A DNA stretch of 64,000 nt from Sphaerimonospora thailandensis (GCF_016863115.1 NZ_BOOG01000003.1:62001-126000), one strand, 5' to 3'. Positions 51,859 to 61,109 are shown, counted from the stretch's first letter. Numbers and translations are program-made. Notes: generated by a model not told the origin, from the sequence alone.

Positions 51859-52451
51859 CGGGGGGCCTCCTCCAGGTCTGCGGCGCCGGCGGGGACGCTC
51901 AGGGGGGCCGGCGGGCCGTCGAGCGCGGCCGCGCCCGCCGCCAGCGCCCGCGCGTTGGCCTGCGCGTGCTGTTTGCGGTACGGCGGCAGCAGCTCTTCCA
52001 TGGCCTCAGCCAGGGAGGCCGGGTCCACGAGCCGGGTGACCGCGTTGTAGGCGCCGAGCAGCACGAAGCCGATCGCCTGGGGTGCTCCGGCATCCTTGGC
52101 GACGGCGGTGGCGTCCAGGCCGTACACGGTCATGGCCGGCAGCGACGCGGGGTCGACCAGCGGAAGGTTGACGATCGCGGGACCGCCGGGGCGCAGCCGC
52201 GCCAGGGCCGGCTCGCTGAACCGGTGATGGGCGACGATCGCCGACCAGGCGGAGGCGAGCACCGGAAGGGCCCGCAGCGGGCCGTCTCCGATCACCACGC
52301 TCGCCTTGGACGGACCACCGCGCATCTCACCGCCGTAGTCCGCGCTGAGCATCGCATGCCGCCCTTCCCGGGTCGCCGCCGAGGCGAGGGTCTTGGCGAG
52401 CAGTTGGATGCCCTGGCCACCGATTCCGGTGACCACGAGTTCCCGCTCCAT
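51855..52451 (-). CDS. 2-oxoacid:ferredoxin oxidoreductase gamma subunit
   Basis: This 198-residue gamma subunit shows the family start MERELVVTGIGGQGIQLLAK and the conserved DYGGEMRGGPSKASVVIG. It is the first gene of the leftward operon (gamma, alpha, beta, GntR, ferredoxin), in which every junction is a stop/start overlap, so the subunits are made in balance. The gene is divergent from the alcohol dehydrogenase gene across an AT-rich promoter region. Confidence 0.94.
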   Translation of the reverse strand: MERELVVTGIGGQGIQLLAKTLASAATREGRHAMLSADYGGEMRGGPSKASVVIGDGPLRALPVLASAWSAIVAHHRFSEPALARLRPGGPAIVNLPLVDPASLPAMTVYGLDATAVAKDAGAPQAIGFVLLGAYNAVTRLVDPASLAEAMEELLPPYRKQHAQANARALAAGAAALDGPPAPLSVPAGAADLEEAPR

Positions 52452-52486
52452 GCGGCCTCCCGATCCAGGGTTGACTCGACTTAGAT

Positions 52487-52505
52487 ATTGAATACAAAAT
52501 TCAAT
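52487..52505. promoter_or_regulatory. Palindromic operator ATTGAAT-N5-ATTCAAT
   Basis: A perfect 7-bp inverted repeat (ATTGAAT ACAAA ATTCAAT) sits in the 83-base gap between the divergent oxidoreductase and dehydrogenase operons. It is very AT-rich against a ~70% GC background and has the size typical of GntR/FadR operators. The embedded GntR protein is the likely binder. Confidence 0.65.
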
Positions 52506-52534
52506 CGGTCCCGGTCAAGTCCTCAGGAGGTGAC

Positions 52535-53668
52535 ATGATGCGCGCAGCGGTCCTGCACGGCTTCGGTGATCTTCGCGTCGAAGAGGTGCCCGACCCCGTG
52601 CCCGGCCCCACCGACGTGGTCATCGACGTCGCCCGGGTGCAGCCCAGCGTCACCGAGTGCATGCTGATCGCCGGTGAACCGGTGGCGCTGCACGGGCGTC
52701 TCGCCGACGCCCTGGCCGCCGGCCCGGCCCGGTTCGGCGGGCACGAGTTCTGCGGCGTCGTCCGCACCGTCGGCGCCGCGGTGCGCGACGTCGCCGTCGG
52801 CGACCGGGTCACCGCGGTCGAGACCATCGTGTGCGGACGCTGCCCGGCCTGCCTGCGCGGCCGCTCGGACGCCTGCCTGGCCCCCGAGTTCATCGGCTTC
52901 ACCCGGCCGGGCGCGTTCGCCGAGCAGGTGGTCGTGCCCGCGTCCTGCGTCGTGCCGGTCCCGGCCGGCGTGTCGGCCGCCGCGGCCGCGGCGGTCCAGC
53001 CGCTCGCCGGGGCCCTGCACGCACACGCCCTCGCGGCCGTCCAGCCCGGCGAGACGATGCTGATCATCGGCGCCGGTGTGATGGGGTTGCTCGCCCTGCA
53101 GGTCGCCCGGCGCGGCAACGCCGGCCTCGTCATCATCACCGGGCGCAGCCCGGCCAAGCTCGCCCTCGCCGCCCGGTACGGCGCCGACCTGGTCGTGGAC
53201 GCCGCCGCCGACGACGTGTGGCCTGCCGTACGCGAGGCCACCGGGGGCATCGGCGTCGACGTGGTGATCGAGACCGCGGGAGGTCCGCCCGAGGCCGGAC
53301 TCGCCGGCGTCGCCACGTTCGAGTCGGCCGCGCGCTGCGTGCGCCGCGGCGGCCGCGTCGTCATGGTGTCCGTACTCCCCGACCGGGTGCCGGCGCCGCT
53401 GGGCCTGCTGCGCGAGCGGAGCGTCTCGCTGCTGCACCCGCGTTCCGGCGCCGGGGGCTACTCCCCCGGCGGCGGCGTCTTCGACCACGCGCTGCGGCTG
53501 GTCGCCCGCGGCGACATCGACGTGGAATCACTCATCACGCACCAGTTGTCCGGAATAGAGGAGGTGCCGAAGGCGGTGGACATCACCCGGAACAAGACCG
53601 CGCACGGTGCGATCAACCCGGCCCAGGTCGACCTGACCGGCGGATGGGAGCAGCCGTGGAACTCCTGA
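52535..53668 (+). CDS. Zinc-dependent alcohol dehydrogenase family protein
   Basis: This 377-residue medium-chain dehydrogenase has catalytic zinc ligands in SVTEC and GHEFCG, structural zinc ligands in CGRCPACLRGRSDAC, and the cofactor-binding IIGAGVMGLLALQVA. ATG 52535 (or the next ATG) follows GGAGGTGAC. It heads the rightward operon with the CoA ligase gene, which overlaps its 3' end. It likely oxidises an alcohol in the same catabolic route; the substrate is unknown. Confidence 0.9.
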   Translation: MMRAAVLHGFGDLRVEEVPDPVPGPTDVVIDVARVQPSVTECMLIAGEPVALHGRLADALAAGPARFGGHEFCGVVRTVGAAVRDVAVGDRVTAVETIVCGRCPACLRGRSDACLAPEFIGFTRPGAFAEQVVVPASCVVPVPAGVSAAAAAAVQPLAGALHAHALAAVQPGETMLIIGAGVMGLLALQVARRGNAGLVIITGRSPAKLALAARYGADLVVDAAADDVWPAVREATGGIGVDVVIETAGGPPEAGLAGVATFESAARCVRRGGRVVMVSVLPDRVPAPLGLLRERSVSLLHPRSGAGGYSPGGGVFDHALRLVARGDIDVESLITHQLSGIEEVPKAVDITRNKTAHGAINPAQVDLTGGWEQPWNS

Positions 53669-55188
53669 TCGGCGATATCGTGCGCCGGGCGGCCCGCATG
53701 GCGCCGGCGGCGACCGCGGCGACCCTGGCCGGGGACCGGGTCGGTTTCGGGGACCTGGACGAGCGGGCGAACCGCACCGCCAACGCCCTGGCAGGGCTGG
53801 GTGTACGGCGCGGCGACCGCGTCGCCTGGTGTGCGGCGCCCACGCTGCGCACCCTGGACGGCTTCCTCGGCTGCGCCCGGCTCGGGGCCGCCTTCGCGCC
53901 GATCAATCCGGCGCTGTCCGCCGCCGAGTTCGACTCGGTGCTCTCCTACCTGGACCCCGTCCTGCTGGTCACCGACCGGGCCGACGTCCTCGCCGACGCC
54001 CCCGGAGGCCTCCCAGGCGGCCTCCCCGGCGGCGTGCCGGTCGCCCGGGTCGGCGGCCGGCCGGGCCCGGGGGACGACCTCGGCGCGCTGGCGGCCGGGG
54101 CGTCGGCCGCCCCGCCCGACGGGCACGACCGCGTCGCCGACAGCGACCCGCACATCGTCTACCTGACCAGCGGCAGCACCGGCCGGCCCAAGGGCGCGCT
54201 GGTCAGCCACCGGGCGAGCTGGCTTCGCGCGGCGCCCGGCGGCGGCACGTTCACGACCGGTCTCCGCGGGTCGGGCGGGGTGCTCTGCAGCTTCCCGCTG
54301 TACCACTACGGAGGCTGGCACTACGTGATGGAGGCCTGGCAGAACCGGACCGCCGTACACCTCGTGAGCCGCGCCGACGCCGTACAGATCATCGATGCCG
54401 TGCGGCGGGAGCGCCCGTCGGCGATCTACTGCATTCCGGCGGTGTGGGAGCGGCTGCTCGATCGCGAACACCGGCACGCCGACCTGTCGTCGCTGCGGCA
54501 CGCGGACTCCGGCACCTCGGGGGTCGCGACGGACCTCGTCATGCGCATCAAGGAGCGCCTGCCCGGGACGACGACGACGATCCTGTACGGCTCGACCGAG
54601 GCGGGCAGGATGGCGGCCCTGCCCGACGAGGACCTGCTCAGGAAGCCGGGCAGCGTCGGTCTTCCCGCCTTCCCCGGTGCGCTGTGGGTGGACGCCGCGG
54701 CCGGCGAGGTGGGTGAGGTCTGCGTCAGCGGTCCGGCGCTGATGTCGGGATATCACGATCTGGCCGCGGAGACGGCGGCGGCCCTGCGCGACGGCGTCTA
54801 CCGCTCGGGCGATCTGGGCTACCTGGACGACGAGGGCTACCTCCACCTGACCGGGCGCGAGCGTGAGGTGATCCGCACCGGCGGCGAGACGGTCTCGCCC
54901 TTCGAGGTGGAGAGCGCGCTGCGGGACCTGCCCGGCGTCGTCGACGTGGCCGTGGTCGGCGTGCCCGACGAACGGTGGGGTGAGGTGGTCTGCGCCGTGG
55001 TGGTGCCGGCGCCGGGCGTTGCCCCGCCCGAGGTCGCCGTGGTCCGCGCGCACGTCGCGGGCCGGCTGGCCGGCTTCAAGCAGCCGCGCCGGGTCGCGGT
55101 GGTGCCGTCGATCCCCCGCACTCCCGCGACCGGCCAGATCCAACGCTCGCGGATCCGGATCACTCTGACCGAGATAACGACTGGCTAA
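53656..55188 (+). CDS. Acyl-CoA synthetase (AMP-forming), first copy
   Basis: This 510-residue class I adenylate-forming enzyme starts at GTG 53656, overlapping the dehydrogenase stop. Core motifs are YLTSGSTGRPKGALVSH (P-loop), LYGSTEAG, YRSGDLGYLDDEGYL, TGREREVIRTGGETVSPFEV and the C-terminal catalytic Lys in PATGQIQRSRIR, where the usual Lys reads Gln/Arg. The last feature is odd and may lower adenylation activity. Otherwise it resembles ligases for aromatic or branched acids. Confidence 0.9.
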   Translation: MELLIGDIVRRAARMAPAATAATLAGDRVGFGDLDERANRTANALAGLGVRRGDRVAWCAAPTLRTLDGFLGCARLGAAFAPINPALSAAEFDSVLSYLDPVLLVTDRADVLADAPGGLPGGLPGGVPVARVGGRPGPGDDLGALAAGASAAPPDGHDRVADSDPHIVYLTSGSTGRPKGALVSHRASWLRAAPGGGTFTTGLRGSGGVLCSFPLYHYGGWHYVMEAWQNRTAVHLVSRADAVQIIDAVRRERPSAIYCIPAVWERLLDREHRHADLSSLRHADSGTSGVATDLVMRIKERLPGTTTTILYGSTEAGRMAALPDEDLLRKPGSVGLPAFPGALWVDAAAGEVGEVCVSGPALMSGYHDLAAETAAALRDGVYRSGDLGYLDDEGYLHLTGREREVIRTGGETVSPFEVESALRDLPGVVDVAVVGVPDERWGEVVCAVVVPAPGVAPPEVAVVRAHVAGRLAGFKQPRRVAVVPSIPRTPATGQIQRSRIRITLTEITTG

Positions 55189-55423
55189 CGGAGAAAGGGA
55201 CTTTTGTCCACTTGACACAAGCATGGCCGAAAAGCAGGATAGCCACCAAGCGTTTGATAGGCCATCTGGCTCACCCCGGGCCACGAATAAGCGACTCCAC
55301 CAGCGTCGACGCGACGGTATCGACATCGGGCGAACGCACGGTTCGCCGCGAAAGATACCTCAAAGTTATCTAAATGCAATTAGACGTTAAAGGCAGAGTA
55401 AATTGTCCATAATTAGAGGAACG
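55189..55423. promoter_or_regulatory. Promoter region of importer operon
   Basis: This AT-rich region separates the ligase gene and the importer operon. It holds KstR2-like site 2 and an AT-rich stretch just before the start (AAAGTTATCTAAATGCAATT). A second inverted pair, CTTG-ACA-CAAG, lies near 55211. No exact -35/-10 pair is claimed. Confidence 0.5.
55245..55258. promoter_or_regulatory. KstR2-like operator, site 2 (before importer operon)
   Basis: ACCAAGCGTTTGAT differs from the KstR2 consensus AnCAAGnnCTTGnT at one position and matches sites at 48307 and 63168. It lies 166 bases before the importer start codon, within the only sizeable spacer of this operon region. Confidence 0.62.
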
Positions 55424-56629
55424 ATGGCGCGTTGGGTCGCGGGCATGGCCACCCTCGCCCTCGCGGTCACCGCCTGCGGCGGCACCGGCGACGACGCGGA
55501 CAGCCCGACCGACGGCAGCGCGAAGGGCGCACCCATCATCATCGGGATGGACGAGGACAGCACCGGCCCCGGCGCCTCCTACAGCACCATCGCCGGCAAG
55601 ACCATCCGGCTGGCCGTCCAGGACATCAACGACAAGGGCGGCGTGCTCGGCCGGCCGCTGCGGCTGGTGATCGAGAACGACGAGAGCGACCCCACCAAGG
55701 TGCCCGCCGTGCTGCAGAAGCTCCACAGCCAGGGGGCCAAGGCACTGTTCCTGCAGAGCGGCAGCGCGGCCGTCATGCAGGCCAAGTCCACGCTGACCCA
55801 GCTCGGACTGCCCGCGATCGCGCCCACCGGGGTCACCGCGACGCTGGTCGAGCCGCCGGACAACGAGCTCATCTACATGCTGGCCAACACGACGACGGAC
55901 TGGGCCGAGGTCTACTGCGGCGCGTTCAAGGCCGCGAACATCAACACGCTGGGCATCCTGACCGACGACACCACCACCATCGCCGCCCTGAACAAGGCCC
56001 TGCTCGGCGGGATGTCGTGCGTGAAGATCACGGCAACCGAGAAGGGCGCGGCCAACGCCTCCGACCTGTCGGCCCAGGTGGCGCGGCTCAAGGACGCCAA
56101 CCCGGACGCGGTGCTGGTGACCAGCGTGGGCGGCGCGTTCGAGGTGCTCGCCCAGAACACGCTGGCCGCCCAGCTCAAGGACAAGCTCCGCTTCTCGCTG
56201 GCGTCGATCGGCAACCAGCCCTCCTCCTGGAAGCTGGCCAACCCCGGCGCCCTGGAAGGGCTGATCTTCATGGGTTCCATCAACCAGGACAACCCGCGCA
56301 CCAAGGCGCTGACCGAGCTGCTCAAGAAGGCGAACGGCCCCGACTACGAGGTCACCGCCTACGACGCGGAGGGCTGGGACGCGGTGCAGCTGCTCAAGCT
56401 GGCCATCGAGAAGGCCGGCGGCCCCGATGATCCGAAGAAGCTCAACGAGGCGATCCAGAGCATCAGCGGCTACCAGGCCAGCTTCGGACAGGGCAACTTC
56501 ACGCTGTCCTTCTCCGCGACCAAGCACCTCGGCGCCGACGGCCCCTGCGGGCTGTCCCTGATCGAGTTCGGCGCCGACAACAGGCCGAAGGGCCCCTGGG
56601 CCACGTTCCAGCCCCCCTGCTCAAGCTGA
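55424..56629 (+). CDS. Substrate-binding lipoprotein of a branched-chain-type ABC importer
   Basis: This 401-residue lipoprotein starts at ATG 55424 behind AGAGGA; a TTG at 55403 is less likely. The signal peptide ends in the lipobox AVTAC-GG. The mature part is a type I periplasmic-binding (Peripla_BP_6/LivK-like) domain (IIIGMDEDSTGPGASYSTIA, LGRPLRLVIENDESDP). Such proteins bind branched amino acids, but in catabolic regions often bind aromatic or other organic acids. The three CoA ligase genes favour a carboxylic acid ligand. Confidence 0.92.
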   Translation: MARWVAGMATLALAVTACGGTGDDADSPTDGSAKGAPIIIGMDEDSTGPGASYSTIAGKTIRLAVQDINDKGGVLGRPLRLVIENDESDPTKVPAVLQKLHSQGAKALFLQSGSAAVMQAKSTLTQLGLPAIAPTGVTATLVEPPDNELIYMLANTTTDWAEVYCGAFKAANINTLGILTDDTTTIAALNKALLGGMSCVKITATEKGAANASDLSAQVARLKDANPDAVLVTSVGGAFEVLAQNTLAAQLKDKLRFSLASIGNQPSSWKLANPGALEGLIFMGSINQDNPRTKALTELLKKANGPDYEVTAYDAEGWDAVQLLKLAIEKAGGPDDPKKLNEAIQSISGYQASFGQGNFTLSFSATKHLGADGPCGLSLIEFGADNRPKGPWATFQPPCSS

Positions 56630-56640
56630 TCCTGTGCGGA

Positions 56641-56685
56641 TGAGGGCGGGCGGCGTCCGGCCGGTGTCCGGCCGGCCCGCCCTCA
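56641..56685 (+). terminator. Hairpin between binding-protein and permease genes
   Basis: TGAGGGCGGGC (56641-56651) pairs perfectly with GCCCGCCCTCA (56675-56685), and an inner CCGGCCGG/CCGGCCGG stem continues it. It lies just after the binding-protein stop and probably causes partial termination or mRNA protection, giving excess binding protein over the membrane subunits. Confidence 0.7.
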
Positions 56686-56709
56686 CTCCGCCGCGCAAGA
56701 GGAGTTTCC

Positions 56710-57582
56710 ATGACGGACCTCCAGCTCTGGCTCTCCGCTATGGAGATGGGCTGTTTCTTCGGCATGCTGGCGCTTGCCTACCACCTGATCTACGTCGGCG
56801 CCGGCTTCTTCAACTTCGCCATCGGCCCGTACGCGATGATGGGCGGGCTGTGCACATCATGGCTGGTCATCACCTATGACCTGGGCGTGTGGCCGGCCGC
56901 CGCCATCGGCGTGGCGGCGACGATCGCGCTGGCCGCCGCCACCGAGTTGGGAGTCGTGCGGCCGGTTCAGAAGCGCGGGGGCGGGGAGCTGCCCGCGCTG
57001 GTGGCGGTCGCGGCCGTGCTCTTCGCGATCCAGCAGTTCGCCGGTTACCTCTTCGGCTATCCGACCCTGCCCGGGCAGAGCCTGGCGAGCTTCGCTCCGG
57101 TGCCGGTCGGCGACATCACCGTCCAGCCGAGCTCACTGCTGCTGATCGTGGTCGCCGTGCTGACCTTCGTCGCGACCGCCGCCTGGATCCGGTTCAGCCG
57201 GACCGGCCGGCTGCTGCGCGCGGTCGGTGACAGCAACCAGGCGGCCGCGCTGCTCGGCCTGCCCGTCAACCGGATCCGGCTCATCGCGTTCGTGGTCGCC
57301 GGTTTCGTCGCCGCCCTGGCCGGCCTCCTGTTCGCCCCGAAGGCGGGGGTGAACTCCCTGTCCGGCCTGCACTGGTCGCTGTCGGGCTTCCTGGCCGTCG
57401 TGGTCGGCGGCACCGGCTCGGTGTGGGCGCCGCTTCTGGGCGGCATGCTGCTCGGGCTGGTCGAGGTGTTCCTGCCCTACTACTTCGGCGGCCAGTCGCA
57501 TGTCTACGGCATGCTCCTCATCGCGCTGCTGTTCTTCGCCTTCAAGCCGCAGGGCCTGTTCGTCCGGAAGGTGCGCGCATGA
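56710..57582 (+). CDS. Branched-chain-type ABC importer permease (LivH-like)
   Basis: This 290-residue permease has about eight transmembrane helices and the LivH-type motifs (FNFAIGPYAMMGG, GRLLRAVGDSNQAAALLGLP with the ATPase-contact loop, FLAVVVGGTGSVWAPLLGGM). ATG 56710 follows AAGAGGAG. It forms the inner-membrane channel with the next subunit. Confidence 0.94.
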   Translation: MTDLQLWLSAMEMGCFFGMLALAYHLIYVGAGFFNFAIGPYAMMGGLCTSWLVITYDLGVWPAAAIGVAATIALAAATELGVVRPVQKRGGGELPALVAVAAVLFAIQQFAGYLFGYPTLPGQSLASFAPVPVGDITVQPSSLLLIVVAVLTFVATAAWIRFSRTGRLLRAVGDSNQAAALLGLPVNRIRLIAFVVAGFVAALAGLLFAPKAGVNSLSGLHWSLSGFLAVVVGGTGSVWAPLLGGMLLGLVEVFLPYYFGGQSHVYGMLLIALLFFAFKPQGLFVRKVRA

Positions 57583-58595
57583 CCACCACGATCTCCCGGC
57601 CCACCGTGTCCAGCGACCGGTGGGACCCGCGCCGGATTCCCGGCGGCGGCGGTCTGGCTCTCGGCGTCGCCGTCGCCGCGCTGATCCTCGTCTGGGTCGG
57701 CTCCGACGGTTACCGGCAGACCCTCGTCATCTCCGCCGCCACGTACGCGCTGATCGCGCTCGGGATGTACGTCCCCTATCTGATGGCCGGTTCGCTCTCC
57801 ATGGCCTACAGCGCCTACGCGGGCATCGGCGGTTACGCGGTCGGGCTGATCTCCGCCAGGACGGGTCTGCCGCTCGTCGTCGCGTGGATCGCCGGCCCGA
57901 TCGTGGCGGCGCTCGTCGCGGTGGTGCTGGGGATGGTCACCCGGCGGCTGTCCGGCTTCTTCCTCGCGGCGGTGACCCTGCTGTTCGGCATGGCCTTCAC
58001 CGCGTTCCTCATCGACGCCGAGAGCGTCTCCGGGGGGTCGGGAGGCCTGGGCAACCTGCGGCCGCTCAACCTGCTGGGCTGGACGCCGAGCCACTACCAC
58101 GTGGTGGTCGGCTCGGCGGTCGTCGTCTGCGTCATCGCGTTCCTGCTGGACCGGCTGCGGCTCTCGCCGTGGGGTGTGGTCGTGCGCACCATGCGCGACG
58201 CGCCGCGCGCCGTGGAGGCGGCCGGTGTGCGCGTCCCGGTGCTGAACATCGTCGCGCTGGCGCTGGGGGCGATGATCGCGGCCGTCGGCGGTGGCCTGTT
58301 CACCTATGCGGCCGGCAGCATCACGCCCGACACGTTCACGCTCAACATCGTCTTCCTCGCCATCTTCATGCCGCTGATCGGCGGGGCGGGCACGCCGTGG
58401 GGCGCGGTCGCCGGCGCGGTGATCGCGGTCGAGCTGACCCTGAACTTCCCGGCCGTCCAGACCAGCGGCACGCTGCTGCTCGCGGTCGGCGTGCTGGTGA
58501 TCATGCTGGTCGCCCCGAAGGGCGTGGTGGGCTACGCCGACAAGTTGCGCACGCGCCTGTGGGCGCTGCTGCGGAAGGAGCGGGACCGTGGCTGA
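57579..58595 (+). CDS. Branched-chain-type ABC importer permease (LivM-like)
   Basis: This 338-residue second permease starts at ATG 57579, overlapping the previous stop (ATGA). LivM-type features are MYVPYLMAGSLSMAYSAYAG, VVRTMRDAPRAVEAAGVRVP and MPLIGGAGTPWGAVAGAVIA. About nine to ten membrane helices are predicted. It completes the heterodimeric membrane part of the importer. Confidence 0.94.
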   Translation: MTTTISRPTVSSDRWDPRRIPGGGGLALGVAVAALILVWVGSDGYRQTLVISAATYALIALGMYVPYLMAGSLSMAYSAYAGIGGYAVGLISARTGLPLVVAWIAGPIVAALVAVVLGMVTRRLSGFFLAAVTLLFGMAFTAFLIDAESVSGGSGGLGNLRPLNLLGWTPSHYHVVVGSAVVVCVIAFLLDRLRLSPWGVVVRTMRDAPRAVEAAGVRVPVLNIVALALGAMIAAVGGGLFTYAAGSITPDTFTLNIVFLAIFMPLIGGAGTPWGAVAGAVIAVELTLNFPAVQTSGTLLLAVGVLVIMLVAPKGVVGYADKLRTRLWALLRKERDRG

Positions 58596-59424
58596 GGAGA
58601 CCCTGCTGGTCGGGCGCGGCCTGACCAAACGGTACGGCGGGGTGACCGCCCTGGAAGGGGTCGACTTCGAGTTGCGGGCCGGGGAGATCCTCGGCCTGGT
58701 CGGCCCGAACGGCGCCGGCAAGACCACTCTCGTCGACCTGATCTCCGGGGCGCAGGCGGCCACCACCGGTGAGCTGGTGCTGCGCGGGTCGAAGCTGACC
58801 GGGCCGGCCTCCCGCCGCGCCAGGGCCGGCCTCGCCCGGACCTTCCAGTACCCGCAGCTCGCACTGGAGCTGAGCGTCCGGGACAACCTCCTGCTCGGCT
58901 GGGCCGCCCGCAGGCACGCCTCGCTGTGGCAGATGATCGTCGGCGCGGCCGCCGGGGCGCTGCGGCCCCGCGTACCGGCCGACCAGGCCGCCGTGCGCAC
59001 CCTCGCCGAGGAGCTGGGCATCGAGGGCCTGGACCGGGCCGCGGGCGATCTGACGCTCGGCGAGCAGCGGCTCGTCGAGGTCGGCCGGGCACTCGGGCAG
59101 GACCCCCTGGTGCTGCTGCTGGACGAGCCGTTCGCCGGCTCCGACGCGCGTGGCGTCACCGGCATCGCCGAGGTCATCCACACCGTGCAGCGGCGCGGGC
59201 ACGCGGTCATCCTGGTCGATCACAACGTCGACCTGGTCGCGCGGCTGGTGGACAGGGTCATGCTGCTGGACCGGGGCCGGGTGGTCTTCGACGGCGACCC
59301 GCGCGAGTGCCTGGCCAGCCCGCAGATGCAGAGCGTCTACTTCGGATCGGACGCCGACACCGACACCGACTCCGGTGCCGGTTCCCCGGAGACGCAGGCG
59401 GAGGTGGAAGATGTCCGGTCATGA
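58588..59424 (+). CDS. Importer ATP-binding protein (LivG-like)
   Basis: This 278-residue ATPase starts at GTG 58588, overlapping the LivM-like stop. Walker A is GPNGAGKTT, the signature region reads LTLGEQRLVEVGRALGQDP (LTLGE replacing LSGGQ, as in LivG proteins), and Walker B is VLLLDEPFAGSD. The Asp/Thr-rich tail (DADTDTDSGAG) is unusual and probably disordered. Confidence 0.93.
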   Translation: MAEETLLVGRGLTKRYGGVTALEGVDFELRAGEILGLVGPNGAGKTTLVDLISGAQAATTGELVLRGSKLTGPASRRARAGLARTFQYPQLALELSVRDNLLLGWAARRHASLWQMIVGAAAGALRPRVPADQAAVRTLAEELGIEGLDRAAGDLTLGEQRLVEVGRALGQDPLVLLLDEPFAGSDARGVTGIAEVIHTVQRRGHAVILVDHNVDLVARLVDRVMLLDRGRVVFDGDPRECLASPQMQSVYFGSDADTDTDSGAGSPETQAEVEDVRS

Positions 59425-60145
59425 GCTGAAGGTCGAAGGGCTGAGCGTCCGCTACGGGCAGGCCAGCGCGCTCAGCGACGTCACGATCACGGCGCGGGGC
59501 GGCGCGGTCACCGCGCTGGTCGGCCCCAACGGCGCCGGCAAGAGCAGCCTGCTGCTCGCCGCGTACGGCTCGGTGCCCGCGACGGGGACGGTGTACCTCG
59601 ACGGCACGGACATCACCCGGCTGCGCCCGGTCGCCCGGGCCCGGGCGGGAATCTCGATCGTGCCCCAGGGCCGGCAACTGTTCCCGCACCTGGACGTCGC
59701 GGACAACCTCCGGGTGATGGCCGAGCTGCTCCGCCTGCCCGGCTCCGCCGTGGACGACGCACTGGATCGGTTCCCGATCCTGCGCAAGCGGCTGCGCAGC
59801 CTGGCCGGCGTGCTGTCCGGCGGCGAGCAGCAGATGCTCGTGGTCTCACGCGCGCTGATGAGCTCGCCCAAGGTGCTGCTGCTGGACGAGATGATGACCG
59901 GCCTCGCCCCGCTCATCGTCCAGGAGCTGGCCCGGTCGGTGACCTCCCTGGCCCGCGAGGGTGTGGCGGTGCTGCTGGCCGAGCCGGCGCTCGGCGTCCT
60001 GCGGCGGGTCGTCGACCGGGGCTACGTGCTGGTCCGGGGCGAGGTCGTGGCGCAGGTGGACGACGGCGGCAGCGCCCTGGACGAGGCGTACAGCACGGCG
60101 ATCGGCATCGAGCAGCCCAAGGACCTGCGTCCCGCGGGCCGATGA
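59411..60145 (+). CDS. Importer ATP-binding protein (LivF-like)
   Basis: This 244-residue ATPase starts at ATG 59411 and overlaps the LivG-like gene by 14 bases. It has Walker A GPNGAGKSS, signature LSGGEQQMLVVSRAL and Walker B VLLLDEMMTGLAP, typical of LivF. It completes the five-gene importer. Confidence 0.93.
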   Translation: MSGHELKVEGLSVRYGQASALSDVTITARGGAVTALVGPNGAGKSSLLLAAYGSVPATGTVYLDGTDITRLRPVARARAGISIVPQGRQLFPHLDVADNLRVMAELLRLPGSAVDDALDRFPILRKRLRSLAGVLSGGEQQMLVVSRALMSSPKVLLLDEMMTGLAPLIVQELARSVTSLAREGVAVLLAEPALGVLRRVVDRGYVLVRGEVVAQVDDGGSALDEAYSTAIGIEQPKDLRPAGR

Positions 60146-60203
60146 CCGGACCGTCGAAGCCGCGGCGTGAGCCGCCTTCAGGAACTGTGGAGAGGAGTTC
60201 GCG

Positions 60204-61109
60204 ATGAATGCCGACACGGCCCCGCGGGGCCGGTTGACCGGCAAGGCGATCGTGGTCACCGGCGCGGGCCGCGGTCTCGGCGCCGCGTACGCCCGCCTGG
60301 CCGCCGCCGAAGGCGCATCTGTGATCGTCAACGACGTCGACGGCGAGGCGGCCGCGTCGATCGCCGCGGAGATCGGCGCGATCGGCGACGACTCCGACAT
60401 CGCGACCTGGGAAGGGGCCGGTCGGCTGATCGAGGCCTGCCGGAGCGCGTACGGCAGGATCGACGGCCTGGTCAACAACGCCGGGATCTTCCACCTCGCC
60501 CATCCACGCGAGCAGGATCCCGCGGAGTTCCGCAGGATGATCGAGGTCAACCTGCTCGGCACCGCCTACTGCGGCCTGCACGCCATCCGGGCCATGCTCG
60601 GCCAGCCCGGCGGCGGCTCGGTCGTGAACGTGACGTCCGGCTCCCAGGCCGGTTCCGCCGCCATGGGCGCGTACGGCGCGAGCAAGGGCGGGGTCGCCTC
60701 CCTCACCTACTGCTGGGCGGCCGACCTCGCCGGCACCGCCGTACGGGTGAACGCCGTGTCGCCGAACGCGCACACCCGGATGGCGGACACGTTCGAGCGC
60801 TACCTCGGCGAACGGGCACGGGGGCAGAACGTGGGCAAATCACCGGCCACGAACGCGCCTGCCGTGGTCTACCTGCTGTCCGACGCGGCAGCCGGCATCC
60901 ACGGCCAGGTCGTGCGGGTGGACGGCGACGAACTGTCGCTGATGACGCATCCCGGTGTGGCGATGCCGGCCGTGAGAATGCCGGCCTGGACGGTGGCGGC
61001 GGTGGCCGCGGCCTTCGACGACGAGCTCGCCCGGCGGCAGCAGCCCCTGGGCGTACACCCTGGGATCGACATGAATGGGGTCGACATGAATGGAGCCGCA
61101 GGTGCCTGA
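60204..61109 (+). CDS. Short-chain dehydrogenase/reductase
   Basis: This 301-residue SDR has the NAD(P)-binding TGAGRGLG, the NNAG motif and the catalytic Ser-Tyr-Lys set (NVTSGSQAGSAAMGAYGASK). After the fold it has an extra ~40-residue tail, as in SDRs fused or linked to beta-oxidation-type enzymes. ATG 60204 follows GAGAGGAG. It probably performs a hydroxyacyl- or hydroxy-acid oxidation in the same pathway. The tail ends with a near-repeat DMNGVDMNG. Confidence 0.92.
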   Translation: MNADTAPRGRLTGKAIVVTGAGRGLGAAYARLAAAEGASVIVNDVDGEAAASIAAEIGAIGDDSDIATWEGAGRLIEACRSAYGRIDGLVNNAGIFHLAHPREQDPAEFRRMIEVNLLGTAYCGLHAIRAMLGQPGGGSVVNVTSGSQAGSAAMGAYGASKGGVASLTYCWAADLAGTAVRVNAVSPNAHTRMADTFERYLGERARGQNVGKSPATNAPAVVYLLSDAAAGIHGQVVRVDGDELSLMTHPGVAMPAVRMPAWTVAAVAAAFDDELARRQQPLGVHPGIDMNGVDMNGAAGA

